A stretch of DNA of 64,000 nucleotides from Hymenolepis diminuta (GCA_900708905.1 CAADRB010000031.1:1069770-1133769), one strand, 5' to 3'; shown: positions 1 through 15,100, numbered from the stretch's first letter. Notes: generated from the sequence alone by a model not told the origin. Made by a program: numbers and translations.

Positions 1-111
1 GAATTCTAGGTACTGGCTCAAACTTTACGGCATTTAAACAAAGGTTCGTGTTCTCTGTGGATTTGAATCAACTTTAAATCTTTAAATGTCATTTTTGCAT
101 TTTTATTTCAG

Positions 112-3100
112 CCGGAACTTGTTTTCTTTGTCATCTAATAATGCCCTGAAACAAATTCACCTCGATTATACAAATACACCTCAAAAAATTACACTGCCCA
201 TTTTCAAGGATATCATTGGACTTGATGCATCTGTTAGGTCCTCCTATATTACCTCCACTAATCTGATCAGAGAATTCAAACTCGAAGTGGATAGATTTGA
301 AGGTCTTTTGATCAACTTCAATAAACTGGAAAACAATGTCTCCTCCCTTCACTACAGCAATTCGATAAGCTTTGATATACAGCGCTATGCGCCGACTGAT
401 TCCGAGGATCCATATTTGACATCAGACTTGACGGATAAGATCCTTGGCGTCAAATATAAATATCGAAAAATTGCTGATGAATGGTCCACGTCGGTCAATG
501 TTGAGTGTTTGCGGAAGAGTTACGATTTATCGGGTAAGAATTTATAAATCTTCGTTTTATTGTTTTGAAACGCGCGGCTTGTTCGGTTAAATGCAAGAAA
601 TTGCTGACGGGTCGTTTTTGTAAGAGAATAAGGTTAGTGTCAATTGATACGGAACTAAAGATAGTAATTAGAATGGAAAAATCTTGTATGATATAGAACT
701 GTAATGAGAAAAATTTGATAAGGAGTGGGTTTTAAATGCAGGAGGTGGATGTGATATCCTAGTTAAAAGTTTGTAGAAGGATCCGCCTGGAAAGATCGGT
801 CCACTAGAATTAGAGGTAGGGACCAAGATAAGTAGAGAGTTGGAACATTGGTACGATTAATTGGGATATTTATAGATATCGAGGTGGTAAAGATCATTGA
901 AATAGTCAAAAGTCAGTTAGGGAAAGGCTTTGCAATCAAGAAATTGAAAATTGTGTCAGAAGGGGGCTTAAATCTCCTTGTTGATTTATTGGTGATTCGT
1001 TTATGGGCAAGCCATCAAGAAACATAATCATAATAATAGTCAATTATTTATAATCCATGGAAATTTTATTTGAATTTTTTATATTTACAAATAAATTTTT
1101 ACCATTATTATTTAATTAATGTCAAATAGTAAATTTAACATAACGTAAGTAATTAAAGGAATTACTTTATAATTAGAGCTCACCTTGAGTCAAAGCTTGT
1201 GAGCTCCGCTGTGTTACTTGCTGATATTATGGTCGAGAGAACAATGATCTTGCTATCTTATACCAATTGACAGCATGCAATACTCAGTCTCACCCAGTCT
1301 CTCTATATTATTGCGCGTCTACTAACTCGTACATTTAGCCGCATCACCCTATCTCATAAATATAGTTTATCCGATTGCACGACTTCTTCTGCAACCAGAC
1401 GAATTTGTAAGGAATTAAATTTTACAAAAAATCATATGGGTGTAAATCAACAACCTCCGCAATTTTCACCCTTACTGCCCTTGGAGCCAGGCTTGCGTCG
1501 ACATCTCTAAACAGTCTGAAGGTATAAAGTTTTAAAGGACACAACTAAAGCTATGAAGAAATCTTGGTTTCAAGCTTGAAACCCCCAGTTAATCATTCTC
1601 TTCTACTGAGTAAATAGAATATTGATAGATAAGTATAAATCACATATTAAAAAGGATCTATTTTCGTTTATATGAACTTTATAAACAAAAGATCTCACGA
1701 AATACTTGCAGACATATTCAGTCTGTGACATCCAGGTGAGAATTAATTTTTTTGGAATTAAAGTTGTCTATGTAGGTCCATAATGACAAATTCTATAGAT
1801 AAGTTTGGAGTTTGAAATCTCCTGTCAGTTGGGATCTATACTTTACTTTTATAATTTCGTGTCTTATATTTTTAGTCAATAGCTCTGAAGATGGAGAACT
1901 AGAAGGTGTTGTGCACCTCGGTGATTGGACAGCAAAATTAAGTGGAAATCTGCATCAACTTGGAACATCTGATTACGAAATGTCGGCGCAGATAGTTCAT
2001 CCTGATTACAGTGTCTCATTAAATCAACAGACTACCGCGGGACAACGTTATGTTTTAGCAGCTGAATCTACTAGCCCTCTTCTTCCCTTCGTTCTCAAAA
2101 GTAAGTTCATTTGTTGTTATTATCCTTATGACTCATGGCTAAGGGAAGATGCACATTTTAATCATGATGAAGCAGGGGAACTAGTTCAATGAGGGATGAA
2201 AAATGAATAGGGAATGGGTGCATTGCATAATAAATCTGGGTCTTACGCATAATACATGAATCGAATTGTAGGTATGGTGAACTACTTACTTCTGATTGTG
2301 GTTGTAGTAATTTATGCAATGTACCAAAGTTGAAATTTTAAAATTTGATCTCCACTTTTCTGAAAGAAATTTTGAGTTTTGAATTTAACAAAATGGAACC
2401 TGCAGTAATTGAATTTAATGATATGAAAAGAAGCAAATGAGAAGATGCTTACAACCTGCAAGCTGATATCCCAGCCAAAAGAGAGAAAGACACAGGTTTT
2501 CATTGTTGCAGCAAAAAATTTCTTACAGTTCAGTTTGAACTATATACCGTACATCGTAATTCACATTAGTTCATATTAACAATTTAAAGAATAAGTATTA
2601 CTTCCAATTACAATGGGACGAAAAGGTAAAACAAAATAATAGTTTCGCTATGAGGAAATATATTATTTTTCTCATAATAATATTTTCACATTGACACCTC
2701 CACTTCTTAAGACGCGTCTTCCGCCTTTGGGTCTGGTTGAATTCCTTCCGTTAGTTCAGAATTCCCTCTTGGCGACTTATTCCTTTTCATGAACGTAATC
2801 GGGCGATTGATGCACCTTCAGTCTAATTCTTCCACCCATTAATAATTCCAAGAAAGATTTTCCGTCGAGCTTTGTATGAATAGCTGTCCAGAATTTCATG
2901 AGTACAGTTTTCAGCTTTTATATCATAACTCCCTCCCCTTTTTCAGAGTACTAATTCTTTTCCCCTCTCATGGTTCGAGGCTTTCGTTTCGGATGCCTGG
3001 AATGGAACTCCACATTCACTTTTATTTTAGAAGTCGGATCTCTATTTCCTACCTTTTTGACAGAATCCACTTTCGATTCAGTTTTTTTGCAGTGATTACC

Positions 3101-6100
3101 GATGGAATTAGTTTAGAATGCTGTTCCCTCTTCTACAATTTCCCTCTGCTTGTTTTGCAGCACGTTCATGGGGATTCTTCTGCGGATTTTCATTCCGCTT
3201 CATATCCTTCTTCGAGCTGGTAATTGGTTCAGTCACCTTACAGGCCGCTGATCTAAACTTCTGAGTGACGTTCCTCTTTCTAGAATCCGATTTTGTTCAG
3301 CAGGTTTTTTCCTTATGTCCCCTTTTGCTATATAGGTTACATATGTGAAATAATTGCGTTCATCAGATTTCCACTGATTCGTGCCACTGTCACACTTGAT
3401 GTCCAAATTTACGCATTCATTAGCAATATCCTCTAATATAATTTTCCCACTTTCTTCGATTATTCAGAGAATTCGACAGTAGAACATCAGTTGGATAAAA
3501 TTTTCTAAGACCACTAATAACAGCAAACATTTGGAATGATTCTTCTCAGTGGCTTAAAAATCACAGAGTTCAAATACATCATTGATGCGGCTAACATAGG
3601 TCATTCGGTCTTTACCATGCTCTTAAGTTAAAGGTAGATATTTCGCACCCTGGAATACCTCTCTACAAACAAATAAAAGGGAAATGAGACAGTTTCAATA
3701 AACTTTAGATCTGAAATTATTCTTTGATGGATGATACATTTGGGTCTTTCATTTCCAGCTGCTCCCAATCTCCGTAATAACTTTTTCATCTGGGATATCA
3801 ACAAGATCGTTTTGGATAACAAACTCAAACTTTTCAAACCAGATAGCAAAAGTTTGATCTGCAATTGGATCTTAATAAAATTCACTGATTTGCCGAAGGC
3901 TAGGATAAGGAAACATCTGATGTTCCAATTTTTATGTTCATAATGCTGGAAAACATTTTTTGTAGTCTTAAAAAATTTCCCGCTGTTTCTTTTGAAGTAA
4001 TTCGTGATATTCCTGTTGTTTCTTCGGAAATGATCAACTTTATTCCTGCTCTTTCTTCAGGATAAGTTCAAATTTATCGATATTCAATGATGCTTTTATA
4101 AATATTGAAGTTTTAAGTTCTTTTGTCGTCAATATTTACGAGATACAAGATGATATCTCAGCCAAGAGGAGGAAAGACACAAGCGCTCGTTACTATAGCT
4201 AAAATTTCTTACGATTAGGTCCGAATTATACGCAGTATACAGAAATTTATATGAGTTCATACAAAAGATTTAAGGGATATTTTCGATAATAATGTGGTGA
4301 AAACGTAATATATAATATCAATTCTGTTAAGGGACAATATATTGATAATGTTTTCATTACTATTATTATTACTCACAAAAATAAAATAAAATTTTACAAT
4401 TTTGATTGTGGGAGCGACTGAAATAAAAAACGTTAAGTTCAATAAATAATAGAGGGGAAAGAGCAGCTTAAAGGTATCAAAGGGTCTAACTTCATCTTAT
4501 TTTTGGTCTCGAGTTGTACAATATTTACTAAATTTCACGATACTTCCCCTGGATTGCGCTAAATGCTTATCCATGATGTTCAGTGATTACTGACCGGTAT
4601 CATTTAATCGTAAAGGGTCAGTTTTGCCGCTTCAATTAATTTTTTTCTTCTGATGGTTGAAAAGGTAAATGATTTTCTATGACCATCTTCATTAGTTTAT
4701 TTTCACAGGATGAAAAGCCGAGACACATCGTCATACTTATTTATTAAATACATTCAAAATGCTGCACTTGCAGAATACAAATATCGACTAAACGGCATTT
4801 ACACAATGCCGTAATATCACCATTATCATATTTGTTGATATACTGTGACAAGTTGTTTATACCTCTCACCGATTTGGATTGAATCCGCGTCGCCACTAAT
4901 ATAAGATGTGTCGCCACTTAAAAATCAGTAGGTAGCCGGTGGTGAAATCATAATTTCCATTACAGCATCGTTAGGCTTCTACTAAGGTATGAGGATTGTT
5001 CTTAATACCCACCAGAAAAAGATCACAGAAGACCTTTAGTTAAAAGTATATTTGGATATAGAAGACCTTCATATATGGATAGGCATAAATGGTCAGCCAC
5101 TCCGTATGCCCATAACTGCAGCATTAGCGAGATTTCTTTCCCAGGCCCGAGCCTACGTCATGTTAACGGAAATATTTGATTCGGTTTTTATTACTTGAAT
5201 AGAGTTTCTCGAACTAGAACTCTGTTAGTGTTTGTCAGTATTCTTGAAACAAAGAGTAGCTAAGGATAAGTAATCACACTTAAGTTCAAGAGAAAGTTAA
5301 CCGAGAGAGACTCAGGCGGTGGAAGGAATGGAAAATTTATATAAAGATCATTAAGTTAATACAAACAACAATTACATCACATTGGATACTGCAGCAAAGT
5401 ATATTAAGTAGAGTATGGCAAAAACAAACGGATACTTCCACTTAAGAAGGAATATGTCCGCGATTTCAGACATAAGTTGGTACTAGAATAATTAATAATC
5501 AGAGCACCTGATGATTGATTATTTAAGTGCATATTTTGAACATGCGTCTTCGTTGTATTTGCAGTGGTTAGATTATCCAGTTGAGGGTGAAAAGCTACTT
5601 CCCAAATGCTTTTCAAAATTATTTTCAAACAGCATGTTAAGTTAAACGGTTTTTATGTGTAATTATTTAAATTTTTGAATGTTTTCGTATACCGATCGCA
5701 GTCGCTGCATTTCACACCTCCCCGACCATAAATCTACCTACAGTGTATCCAGTTAATTTGCCTGTGTTGTATAGACGCTCGGTGCAAATGCTTGGTTCTC
5801 ACACTCTCTCTCTAGTGACCTTAGTTTCCCATTTCTCTCTCTCTCTCTCTCTCTCTCCAGAATTTCGATTTCTGGTATTAAATATAATCAAGCCTACTCT
5901 CAAATCTTGGCATTCTGATTTGGGAATTGCGGCTGTTTGTCGTCTCTGCAAGGAGAGGTCAGAGCTGGTAGTTAGAAGTTCATTATGGACCGTAGATAAT
6001 GCAGGGGCATTATCAAGTGGGGATATTGTACGGAGTATTCGGTTTGGAAATATACGCTCCAGGTGGAGACCATTTTAGATTAATTGGAATTTATAATTTC

Positions 6101-9100
6101 ATGGAGGATGTTTCACTAATAAGAAGATAGAAATGTAATTTATTTGGTTTTTGTTTAATTCAGAAGTTACTTAATTACTGTAATGGTCATCATGCTCGTC
6201 GATCGATGCTCATCGATCTACTTTGGACTATGCGGACAGCTAATTGTGTTGTTTATATATGGTTTTGAGATAGGGGAGAACTCGACTTTCTCACAAAAGC
6301 GTCCCCACAATGACTTCTCTCTGACCAAGTCAGGTTTTATTAACGGTTCTGATAATGAATTTAGGTGTACGAAATTGATAAGTAATACTGTTCTTATGTA
6401 GGCTCCCGACATTTATATTTCTTAAGTAATTGCGCTAGTCACAAAAACGAATATGTCAAATCCAAAATTTAGCACAAGTTTCTAAAATTTCTAAACGTGG
6501 ATTGTAAAAACTTGGTAAAGGAGAAAGAGTTAAAGATGTGAAAATAAAAGATATTGAATAGAATTTTCTTTTGAGGAAAAAAGATATATATATATATATA
6601 TATATGACCTTGAGTGATAATTGTACTTATAACTCTGTTCTACTATTTTAGCAACCATGGATTATGGCACTCCGAAAGCGATGAAGTACCAAAGTGAACT
6701 GAAGCTTCCTGCATGGAAAAGTTATATTCAACTGTTGACACACTTAAGGTGGGATCCACAGGATGTATTAGGAATGCTTAGCTTGGAGGTCAAGAAAGAT
6801 AAATTGAGCAGAAAGTGGACGGGAGAAGTTTTGGCGATGAAAAACATTGAAAACATTGAATCGATTGCTTACAACTACTCTCTGTAAGTTTCGGTCTTTG
6901 CTGTCAGATGAGATCTAAGAAAGGAATTATTTATCATTGAATTCAGTATCTATAGCTTGAACGCAAAAGTTCATACTCTTTCAAAATTAACATCTCTCAA
7001 CTGCCTACCTAAAACTAATTCAAATAAGTCACTATTAACAATATATTTCACAACAAGACATACAAATTTTACAATTTTTCATTATGGAAATACATCTGTA
7101 ATCGCTTAACGGTAGATTCAATAAATGATAAAGGGGGAGAGGGAGTGTCGAAAAGATGTTGAGAATAAAGTCGGAATATCAAATAGTCTTCATATTATTC
7201 TTAGAATCGGATTGTACAATACTTACTTAATGAACAGTTCGTATTCCAAAATTCAAATTTTATGATCCGTAACCTGGATTACTGAGCAACTTCTTATCCA
7301 CGCTATGCAGTGCTTCATGACCGGTTATTTAATCATGATGGTCGGTCTTGTCAATCCAAATCATTTTTCCTTCCAAAGTACTGAAGTAGAGCTGAAATAC
7401 CTGAAATATTTCAATCGACAGAGCTCAATAATTTTATTTTTCTTGGTTATAGACTATACATTCAAAATAAGAAGTTTGTGCTTCAGACTTCATTAGTTTT
7501 GTTTGGTAAATGCATTTGAAAAAGGATGAATTTAAATGCAGAAAAGAATGTGAGAAAATCTGAAAGGCATTGACCGTGTTAATTTATGGTGATACCCATC
7601 AAATCTGTTAAGAAATATGACGGTTGTAACAGGAAGAAGAAATAATGGTCTGGTGTGCACCAGGAATGCAATTACATATCATCACCATGCCACTTTGCTT
7701 TGCTACCGTGGGAGGTCACGGAATGACAACGTCAACCGCCATCCATTGTTTTTTTCTTTGTCTGGATAATCATATTCTTCCACTTCGTTCAACGATTGGT
7801 TCAATCTTCTCCGATCAAGCACAATCAGAACAAACCTAATACAAAGTGCATAAATCGACAATGAATTTTATCGATAAATGTCTGTCTAGTCACCTCTGGT
7901 TTACTCTCTCTGCTTGGAGCTGAGCTGCTATAACATACTGGGCTTGGCTACACATTATGACATTTTTGGTGACAATATATTGGAAGTTGTATACTGGAAA
8001 AGGGAACGAATTCTCAAATAATGATGATGCAAGTAAGAGTTGGAATGAAAAAATAAATCAATGATATATGAGAAAATAAATTCAGTAATGTGAACTATAA
8101 AACTGACTTAATCAAATATCGAATTTACCCAAATTACAGTACTATATTTTGTCTTCTTTAGATTTGCGCTGACGGAAGAAAATGGAAAGTAAGTCGATTT
8201 TATATTTGAAATTTTTCTAAAATAACTCAAAATACATTGTGTCCAAAGGTGGCAAAAGAAAATAAGCCTCTATTGTTGCAGAAAAATTTCATTCTCTTAA
8301 GAAAAAAGGTATAGGTCGAGGTAATGGAGGACTGATAATATTTACTCGATATGGATCAGTACCACATTGGACACCTGATTTACTACCTCTCATCTGAAAT
8401 TGTTTAAAAATGTTAAAACAATAAAACAAATGTAACTTACAAGCCGGCTGAAAAACATTAAAGGATGCTTGGGATGAACTTGGGAATAACTGATTATCTG
8501 ATTCGAGAGAGAGTACTTTGATGATAGTTATTAATTATTGTTTTGTCTAAAATGATAATTTTTCTATCCAAAAAGTGAAATTGACAATTTAACATATTTA
8601 TTATGTGCTATTGTCACTTATCTATAAAATTACATTTTTTTTAGATGGACTAATAGTTTAATTATGTAAACACGAAGTCATCTCGCAATTGCTCAGTAAA
8701 CACATCCATACTGGATTTTCCCTTTATGCGAGTTTCTGAATATTTTCTTATGGGAATGAGTTACGATATCTCCTTAATCTTTGCAAATTTAATGATATTT
8801 AACCAATGGGACTCAGAGACAACCGTCATAGTATAATATCTCTTGGAAACCGTAGAGTATAACTAAGAACAGGAAGTTAGAGACGAAACGTTCTGCACAG
8901 TAGGGAACTAGCTTTAATCGTGAAACACGAGGCATATAACCATTTAGGGAGGAAACGGGTCGAGGGTTAAATCTATTGAGGTCATTGCACTCATAGAAAA
9001 ACACCCTGCTGTGGTAATTGGATTGGATAAGGAAATCTCATAAAGACAGACATAACACGGAGAACCAGAGGAATTATCAAAAGAAAATCGGAAGGAGACA

Positions 9101-12100
9101 TACGCGTGAGGATAAGGTTACATGAACACTCATTGATTCTGTGAACAGCCCTCAAGTTGGTATAGTTCAGAATACAAAACGTAGTATGTTCGTTCTCAAT
9201 TTAAATCATCATCGGTAGAACAGCCTTATCTGAATCTTGCATACCTTAGTAAGAAAAGATTTTTATCACTTGTGACCGAAATCTCCGGTAATTGCCTTAT
9301 TTCTAACGGCCAAACCAACTTGAGCTTATGAAAAAGAATGAACTTATCGACTCATGACACTGTGCCGTCCTAATTGTTAAGTGACGGATTTTACCCTATC
9401 TGATAAATCTTTAGAAGCGTGGTTTAAATAAGTTTTAGTATGGAACATCTTACGTATTAATATGGAAGGCCATACTTTTTACTAAATGCGTGGAAAATGG
9501 AAAGGTGAACCAAGAAGCATGCAATGTACAAAGATGAGAGGAAACGACTGATATGATAGCCTAATTCTTCAATGACAACGGACCTAGTGGCTTACAATAT
9601 AAAATAGTTACATACTCCTTAAGTAAATTAACATAGTTTCTTTATCACAATCGTATTTCCTTTCACTTAGCTCCGATTCATTTACCTTTCCTTTCCAGTT
9701 CCAAAATCCTCTTCCTATTCCTCCTTCCAGATTCAAATGGAGCCGACTAAAAGGCCTAAATAAGTGCAGTGAGATTAATCAGATCAACAGTGAAAATTTG
9801 CTCACTGAAAACGTACAAGGAGATTGTGAAGTATTTTTCTGTTTTCAATATCAAATAGTTTTAATTATTAATATAAAGGGACCAGAGAAGAACATGCACG
9901 ACGGTGGGCTTCATTTGAAATCCGTCTGCAAATTTTTAAATCGCTCTGAACTCCCTTGTAGAAATTGTGGTTTCGACAATCTTTGCATTATTCGAAGTAT
10001 GTACTTTTAATGATTTATCTCAAACACTAACAGCTAGCTTCTGAGCTTTTTTGTGTATCCATAATTCTGCACGTTTTGCACATTTACTGGAAGTTATTTT
10101 CAGCAATCGCATTTATTGATTAATATTAGTTAAATGAAGTGAGGGATTCAGAGAACTACAGTGACCAGAAATGATAGTTACTTGATGGCAGCCATTTATG
10201 CGATGAGTTGCAATTGTTTCAAGTAAAATCCCACTCCCAAAGTAATATCATCTCCTTTGATTCTTTTTCAAGCTCGAGAACGTGGTCATTGGGTTCGTCA
10301 GGGATTATGAACAAAATGGACTCCGTAAAAGAGAATTGCAACCTTAAATTCTGGATACAAAAGTATAGTGTGAATTTACACGCATTCAGTTATCCGAAAT
10401 CTACTCATGTCAATGGAGGAGCCTATGAAATGACTGTTGATTTTAAGGAAAACAATAAAGTACGTTCTTTTCATTTATCACATTTGCCAAAAAATATTCC
10501 ATCATATTTGAAAATGGGACTTTGTATAATTAAGAAAGTAGATCGATTTCAACTTTTTTTATATTGTGACTGGTAAAAAATGACTCAATTATTTGTTAGT
10601 TATGAATGTTCCCCGGTTTTGATAAACATGTCATTCAACATTTTAAGAAATAAGACAGATATCGAACGTTCGGGTCTACGGAGTTAAGATGAGCCCTTTT
10701 TGGAATTATGAATCCTTTTAATGGCTAAGAGCAGCGGTATAAATAGGTGTTTATTAAAGAAAATTTTTTAGGCAAAATGGGTTAGAATGAAAAAATAATA
10801 TGGCCTCTATGAGTATAAAAGGGATCTACAGGATAAAAGAATACAAGAGTGGAAGAAAGTGCCCATCTTTCACTGATGGCTACTTTCATCTAAAGTGAGT
10901 ATATCTCTCGTCCGAGCTTTTCCTTGGCCTATTCTGCGCCCTGAATGCTCTGGTTAGTCTATGTGGTGGTAAGTGCTTCCGTATTGGCCATTGAGCATGC
11001 TGACTTAGCCTATTTCAAATTCTCCAATAACAAGAAGGCAGAGAATTTAGTCCAGAGCGAACACTTAATTGTACCGCAACAATTAAAATGCGAGAGGGAG
11101 AAAAAACAAAGCGTCTTTAAAGTGGGTAGGACAGCAGAACTGTATAAGGCATAGCCCTATGAGATTTGTCACAGCCATGCAGTGCGAGTTCAAATCTATA
11201 ATTGATATGCGGGAATGCATTGCGTAACAAGTGGAAATTTACTGATTTCACTCAGTTTACGTAAATAATGTAACATAAACATTTGAGTTTTATGGAATCC
11301 AGTGGAATTTGGCATAAACCCAGAAATTATTTCTTTAGTTCAAACAATTTTTTTCAAACTATTTTAGAATCTTTTGGAGGGCAAAGGAGTACTGAATATG
11401 AATGGAGCAGCTGTACTAAATGGAATGCTCAACACAAGTCTTCGCTATCCTTTGGTGTGTCAAGGTGAACCGGGCAGATTGAACGTCTTCCTTTCAATTG
11501 AAAAGTCAGTCAGATTATTAGAGTTAGATGTTCTTTGTGGAGAGTCTTTGAAGTACAAGTTCAGTAGTGTTCTGGATACATCCAAACGAATCTACAGCTT
11601 GAATTTGACAGATCAAAAGGGCCTCCACTTACGTATTCACACCCCCTACACTGTGGAAATCGTAAATGGACGCATTCAGGCCACTTCAAAATCAAGTGTC
11701 TACTTAGACAATGAGCATATTTACACAGTTTATGAGAACCTCACTTTTTCTACGACTGAAATTATCGAACTGATACAGGCTGAACGCGTCAGCGATGGGG
11801 CACTTATCTCCAGAATCAATCTTAATGCTTTAGTTGGAGAGCATATCCGCTTAAAAGTAGAACTCCCAGAAGTTAGAAACGGATTTCTTCTCGATACCGG
11901 ACTGACAGTAGATAGTACGAACTATCGAGCAGTTGGAGCTAAATTTATATTAGACATGGATTTGCAGAAATATGGTTTCGATCTTGCCATTTCCAAAGGT
12001 CTAGATGCACTCCTTCCAATCGTCTTAAATGCCTCATTGCATGGTTTTGAACTCAATAGATCGTTTGTCGTCAATTTTGATGTAGGAAATGGTGATAAGG

Positions 12101-15100
12101 GATATAAAGAAGCAGGTCTGTTTGTTAAAACACACGCAAATGATGAAGTAACCGTGAAGCTTTCCAGGGGCATTGAAAAGGAGACTAATGGAGGTGAATT
12201 ATCTCTCTATTTCTCAATACTTCCTGGTATACCAAAACCTGACTTTGGCGGATTTCTTTATAAAACCCAACTCTCCTGGGTATTTACCCCACTACTACTC
12301 AAGGTGGAACAACAGGGTGAATGGAATGGAAATAAAGCAACCCCACCCGGAATGCCTTTCCGGTATGGAATTCATGTATCCAAAAACACTAAAGCAAATG
12401 AAGTTGAATTTCAAGTCTACGCTGAGGATACTAACATGGGAAAGGCATTTGGGATTGAAATGCTAGAGGTATTATACAGGGGTGAGTCTGATGCCAAAGA
12501 GAAGGTTTTAGAAATAGAAAATAACCTACTCCTTAATTGGAGAAGGTATCTCGGACGCGGCGTAGTTGGTTCTCAGGCAACCCTGAAGTTACAACTTGAC
12601 AAATCAAAGGCAGATGGTAGGGCCGAATTAACCTGGACTTTACCCGATGATAACCAAACAGAGGTATTTGCTGAAGTCAATTTTAAAGTTAACGATCAAA
12701 AATTGACAATGAAGTCTAAGGCTTTGCGTTCTGGTGAAAAAGTACATCAAGGAAAACTAAAGTCCAAACTTGAGGGATCTTCATTAAAAATTGATTTCGA
12801 TGCTAGTATATTTGACCTTTATTTGGAATTCCAGTATGAAGGGGGTTTAACTTCATCGCTGGCAGTTGATGTTGAAGCAAATGCGAAAAGAAAAAATCAT
12901 TTGCTGGGGAAGTTCGAGCTATCTGCTTCTGATAAAAAACCACCCAAAATAAGAATTCACTTTGCTCCGAACGGAATTTTAACTTCCTTTGATGCAAAAA
13001 TTAAAAGCAAGACTACGCTCCCAGAAACAAGTCCAACTAACTTCAATGTTGAAGGATATTTCAAAACTGAGCCAATATTTCTCAATGCTGACTTCAAGTT
13101 TAAGATTAAAGACAGGCGAGTTGTTAAAACCAACACCGTCGTCCAGACAGCAGCTGACGTTTCTCACAAGCAGGAGAGCGTATTCGAGATCTCTGAAGAC
13201 GGAAACTCGTTTGCTTTAGATCTCAACATTGATTCTCCGATGATAACGAATAGAAAGTTGAAAATTTCAACCAAACAAGGTTGTGCATCAAATTCTGATT
13301 ATGATCTCCAGTGTACTGATGGCAATAAGTATTCAATGAATATTAAGAAAAAGGGGAACTTCGAAAACACGTCGGTCATTATGGAGCGTAAAAATTTGAA
13401 CTGGACGTCCGTTGACTTGAAAACTGACAAAAACGTCGCCTTGAATTTGATTTCCAATGATAAGGAATTCGTGTTCATACTGAAGCGAGCTGATACAACT
13501 ATTGTCCGCATTAAAATACTAAGAGAGGTAGTTATTAATAAACATGGTTCTGTGGTCAACTACCAAGGATGGTTGAATAATGACAAAAATTCCGTCGAAA
13601 CGAAAGTCGGTATTTCAAATGTGCCAAGTTTCCGAGCTATCGACGTAGCCTTGGCAACATCTGGAGAAGTGGGAAAGCATGACTTCGCCCTCAAAGCAAA
13701 TGTGGGATATATTCTGGATCTTCTGACAAATAAGGAACCCGAAGAACAGGATCGCTCACAGTTAAAGACCTACCTACTTCATTTTGATGATAATGCTTTT
13801 GGATTGGAATTTACTTGTGTGAATAAACTGATGATAACTTACGTAAAAGCACCCATCAATATCCGTTTCGCCTATGATTCGAGCAAACTAGGTGTGTTTA
13901 GAGGTGTACTTCAAGCTAATGCGCCTATTGAAATAGATGCCAGAGCATTAATTGATTTCCCTGAAGAAGGTTATCTGGCATTATCTAGCAGCTCTGACGT
14001 TTTGAGCACAGTGACCAAGACTGATCTTACAAGTCTACTCGGTGGAGCCAGCAGAAAATTCCTCAATAATGGATGTGCAGGTAACCCGAATAAGTGCATC
14101 TCAATAATACTTGGAAGCACTTCAAGAAAGTCCATTCACTCTCCACTTGTCTTCAGTATACTTGTTCCCATATATGATGTCGTCAATTCACTTGTAATTG
14201 AATCCGAGTTCTATGGAATTATACCGCAAGCCCTTTTTGTTACAACCAAGAATAGAGAAGTGGGTTTGGGAGCATGGATCAACCTTCTGGAAGGTACAAT
14301 TACTGTTGAAACGGCATGGAATCGTCAAAAGGGAGGTACTTTGTTAGTGAAGGTAGGAAATAGCGAGGTTGTAATAGAAAATCTCGATAACCGTATTGAA
14401 ATTGGAAGATCTGAAAAGATTTTCTACATCCGAAATACAAATATGTCCCTTGAGAGAACGGATACCTATCTGCAAATAAAAACCAATAATCCAAATAAAT
14501 TTGAAGTTTCGTCATATCTTCTGAAGGTAGGATAATATCATTTTCAAGTAATTAATTCTTTGTAGGATCCGATAATCTGCGTATATGATGAGGGCAGAAG
14601 CCAAAAGAACTTAAAACTTTATCGAGGGCATGAGAGTTTGAACACGCTCTTTCTCGAATTTTCATCATTAGAAGAACATTTCGACTGTAAAAATAAACAG
14701 TTGATTACTCTTAAGCAAAATAATAAATCGATAACTATAGATACAAGAAAGGATATGTGTCAATTCAAACAAGTTATAAGTGAGATCATACAACCTTCTT
14801 AACTTTTTATGTCTTAATAGCCTCTAAAATTAATATTTTTGGACAAAATGGAGAATTACAAATAGAAGTTGAACCTGGAAAAAGGACCTTTATGAGTGTA
14901 TGTTCAGTGTTCTCGATTTCGTTTCTCCTGTTACCGCAAACTGTTAATACTTTTTTTCTTATTCAATTAGCTTAATGACGATATCGTCTTCTTGATTTCG
15001 AATGAAAAACAGCTCAATGGGAGAACTGGCAGTGCCGTATTACAATACAGAGGAGGTGCTGAGAAGATGGGAGCTGAATTTAGAACTTCTAATAATCCTA

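Larger units (their letters stand above)
534..6651 (+). other. Introns 1-2 of the lipid transfer protein gene
   Basis: 534-1875 is a plain AT-rich intron. 2101-6651 (4.5 kb) holds the gypsy-like remnant, R3 copies 1 and 2 and the TC microsatellite; the remaining stretches show nothing I can name. No further exon fits: exon 2 ends phase 1 and exon 3 resumes with the matching two bases. Confidence 0.7.

Noticed and set aside
1180..1210. Inverted repeat GAGCTCAC..GTGAGCTC
   Set aside because: Only eight base pairs and isolated; expected by chance in this much sequence.
2876..3223. 115-codon plus-strand open frame, Phe/Ser/Tyr-rich
   Set aside because: No splice sites or family resemblance; the minus strand here gives a short retroelement-like match, so this is a by-product of pyrimidine-rich DNA.
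5743..6078. 111-codon plus-strand open frame
   Set aside because: It runs through the TC microsatellite in an intron and has no fitting splice phases.
10945..11154. Small open frame in intron 6 of the plus-strand gene
   Set aside because: Exon 6 (phase 0 end) joins exon 7 (phase 0 start) directly and in frame; no acceptor and donor pair fits this stretch.
11374..11376. Possible translation start of a separate 1,053-residue protein
   Set aside because: The codon is TTG inside an exon that continues upstream to a splice acceptor at 11367 in phase with exon 6.
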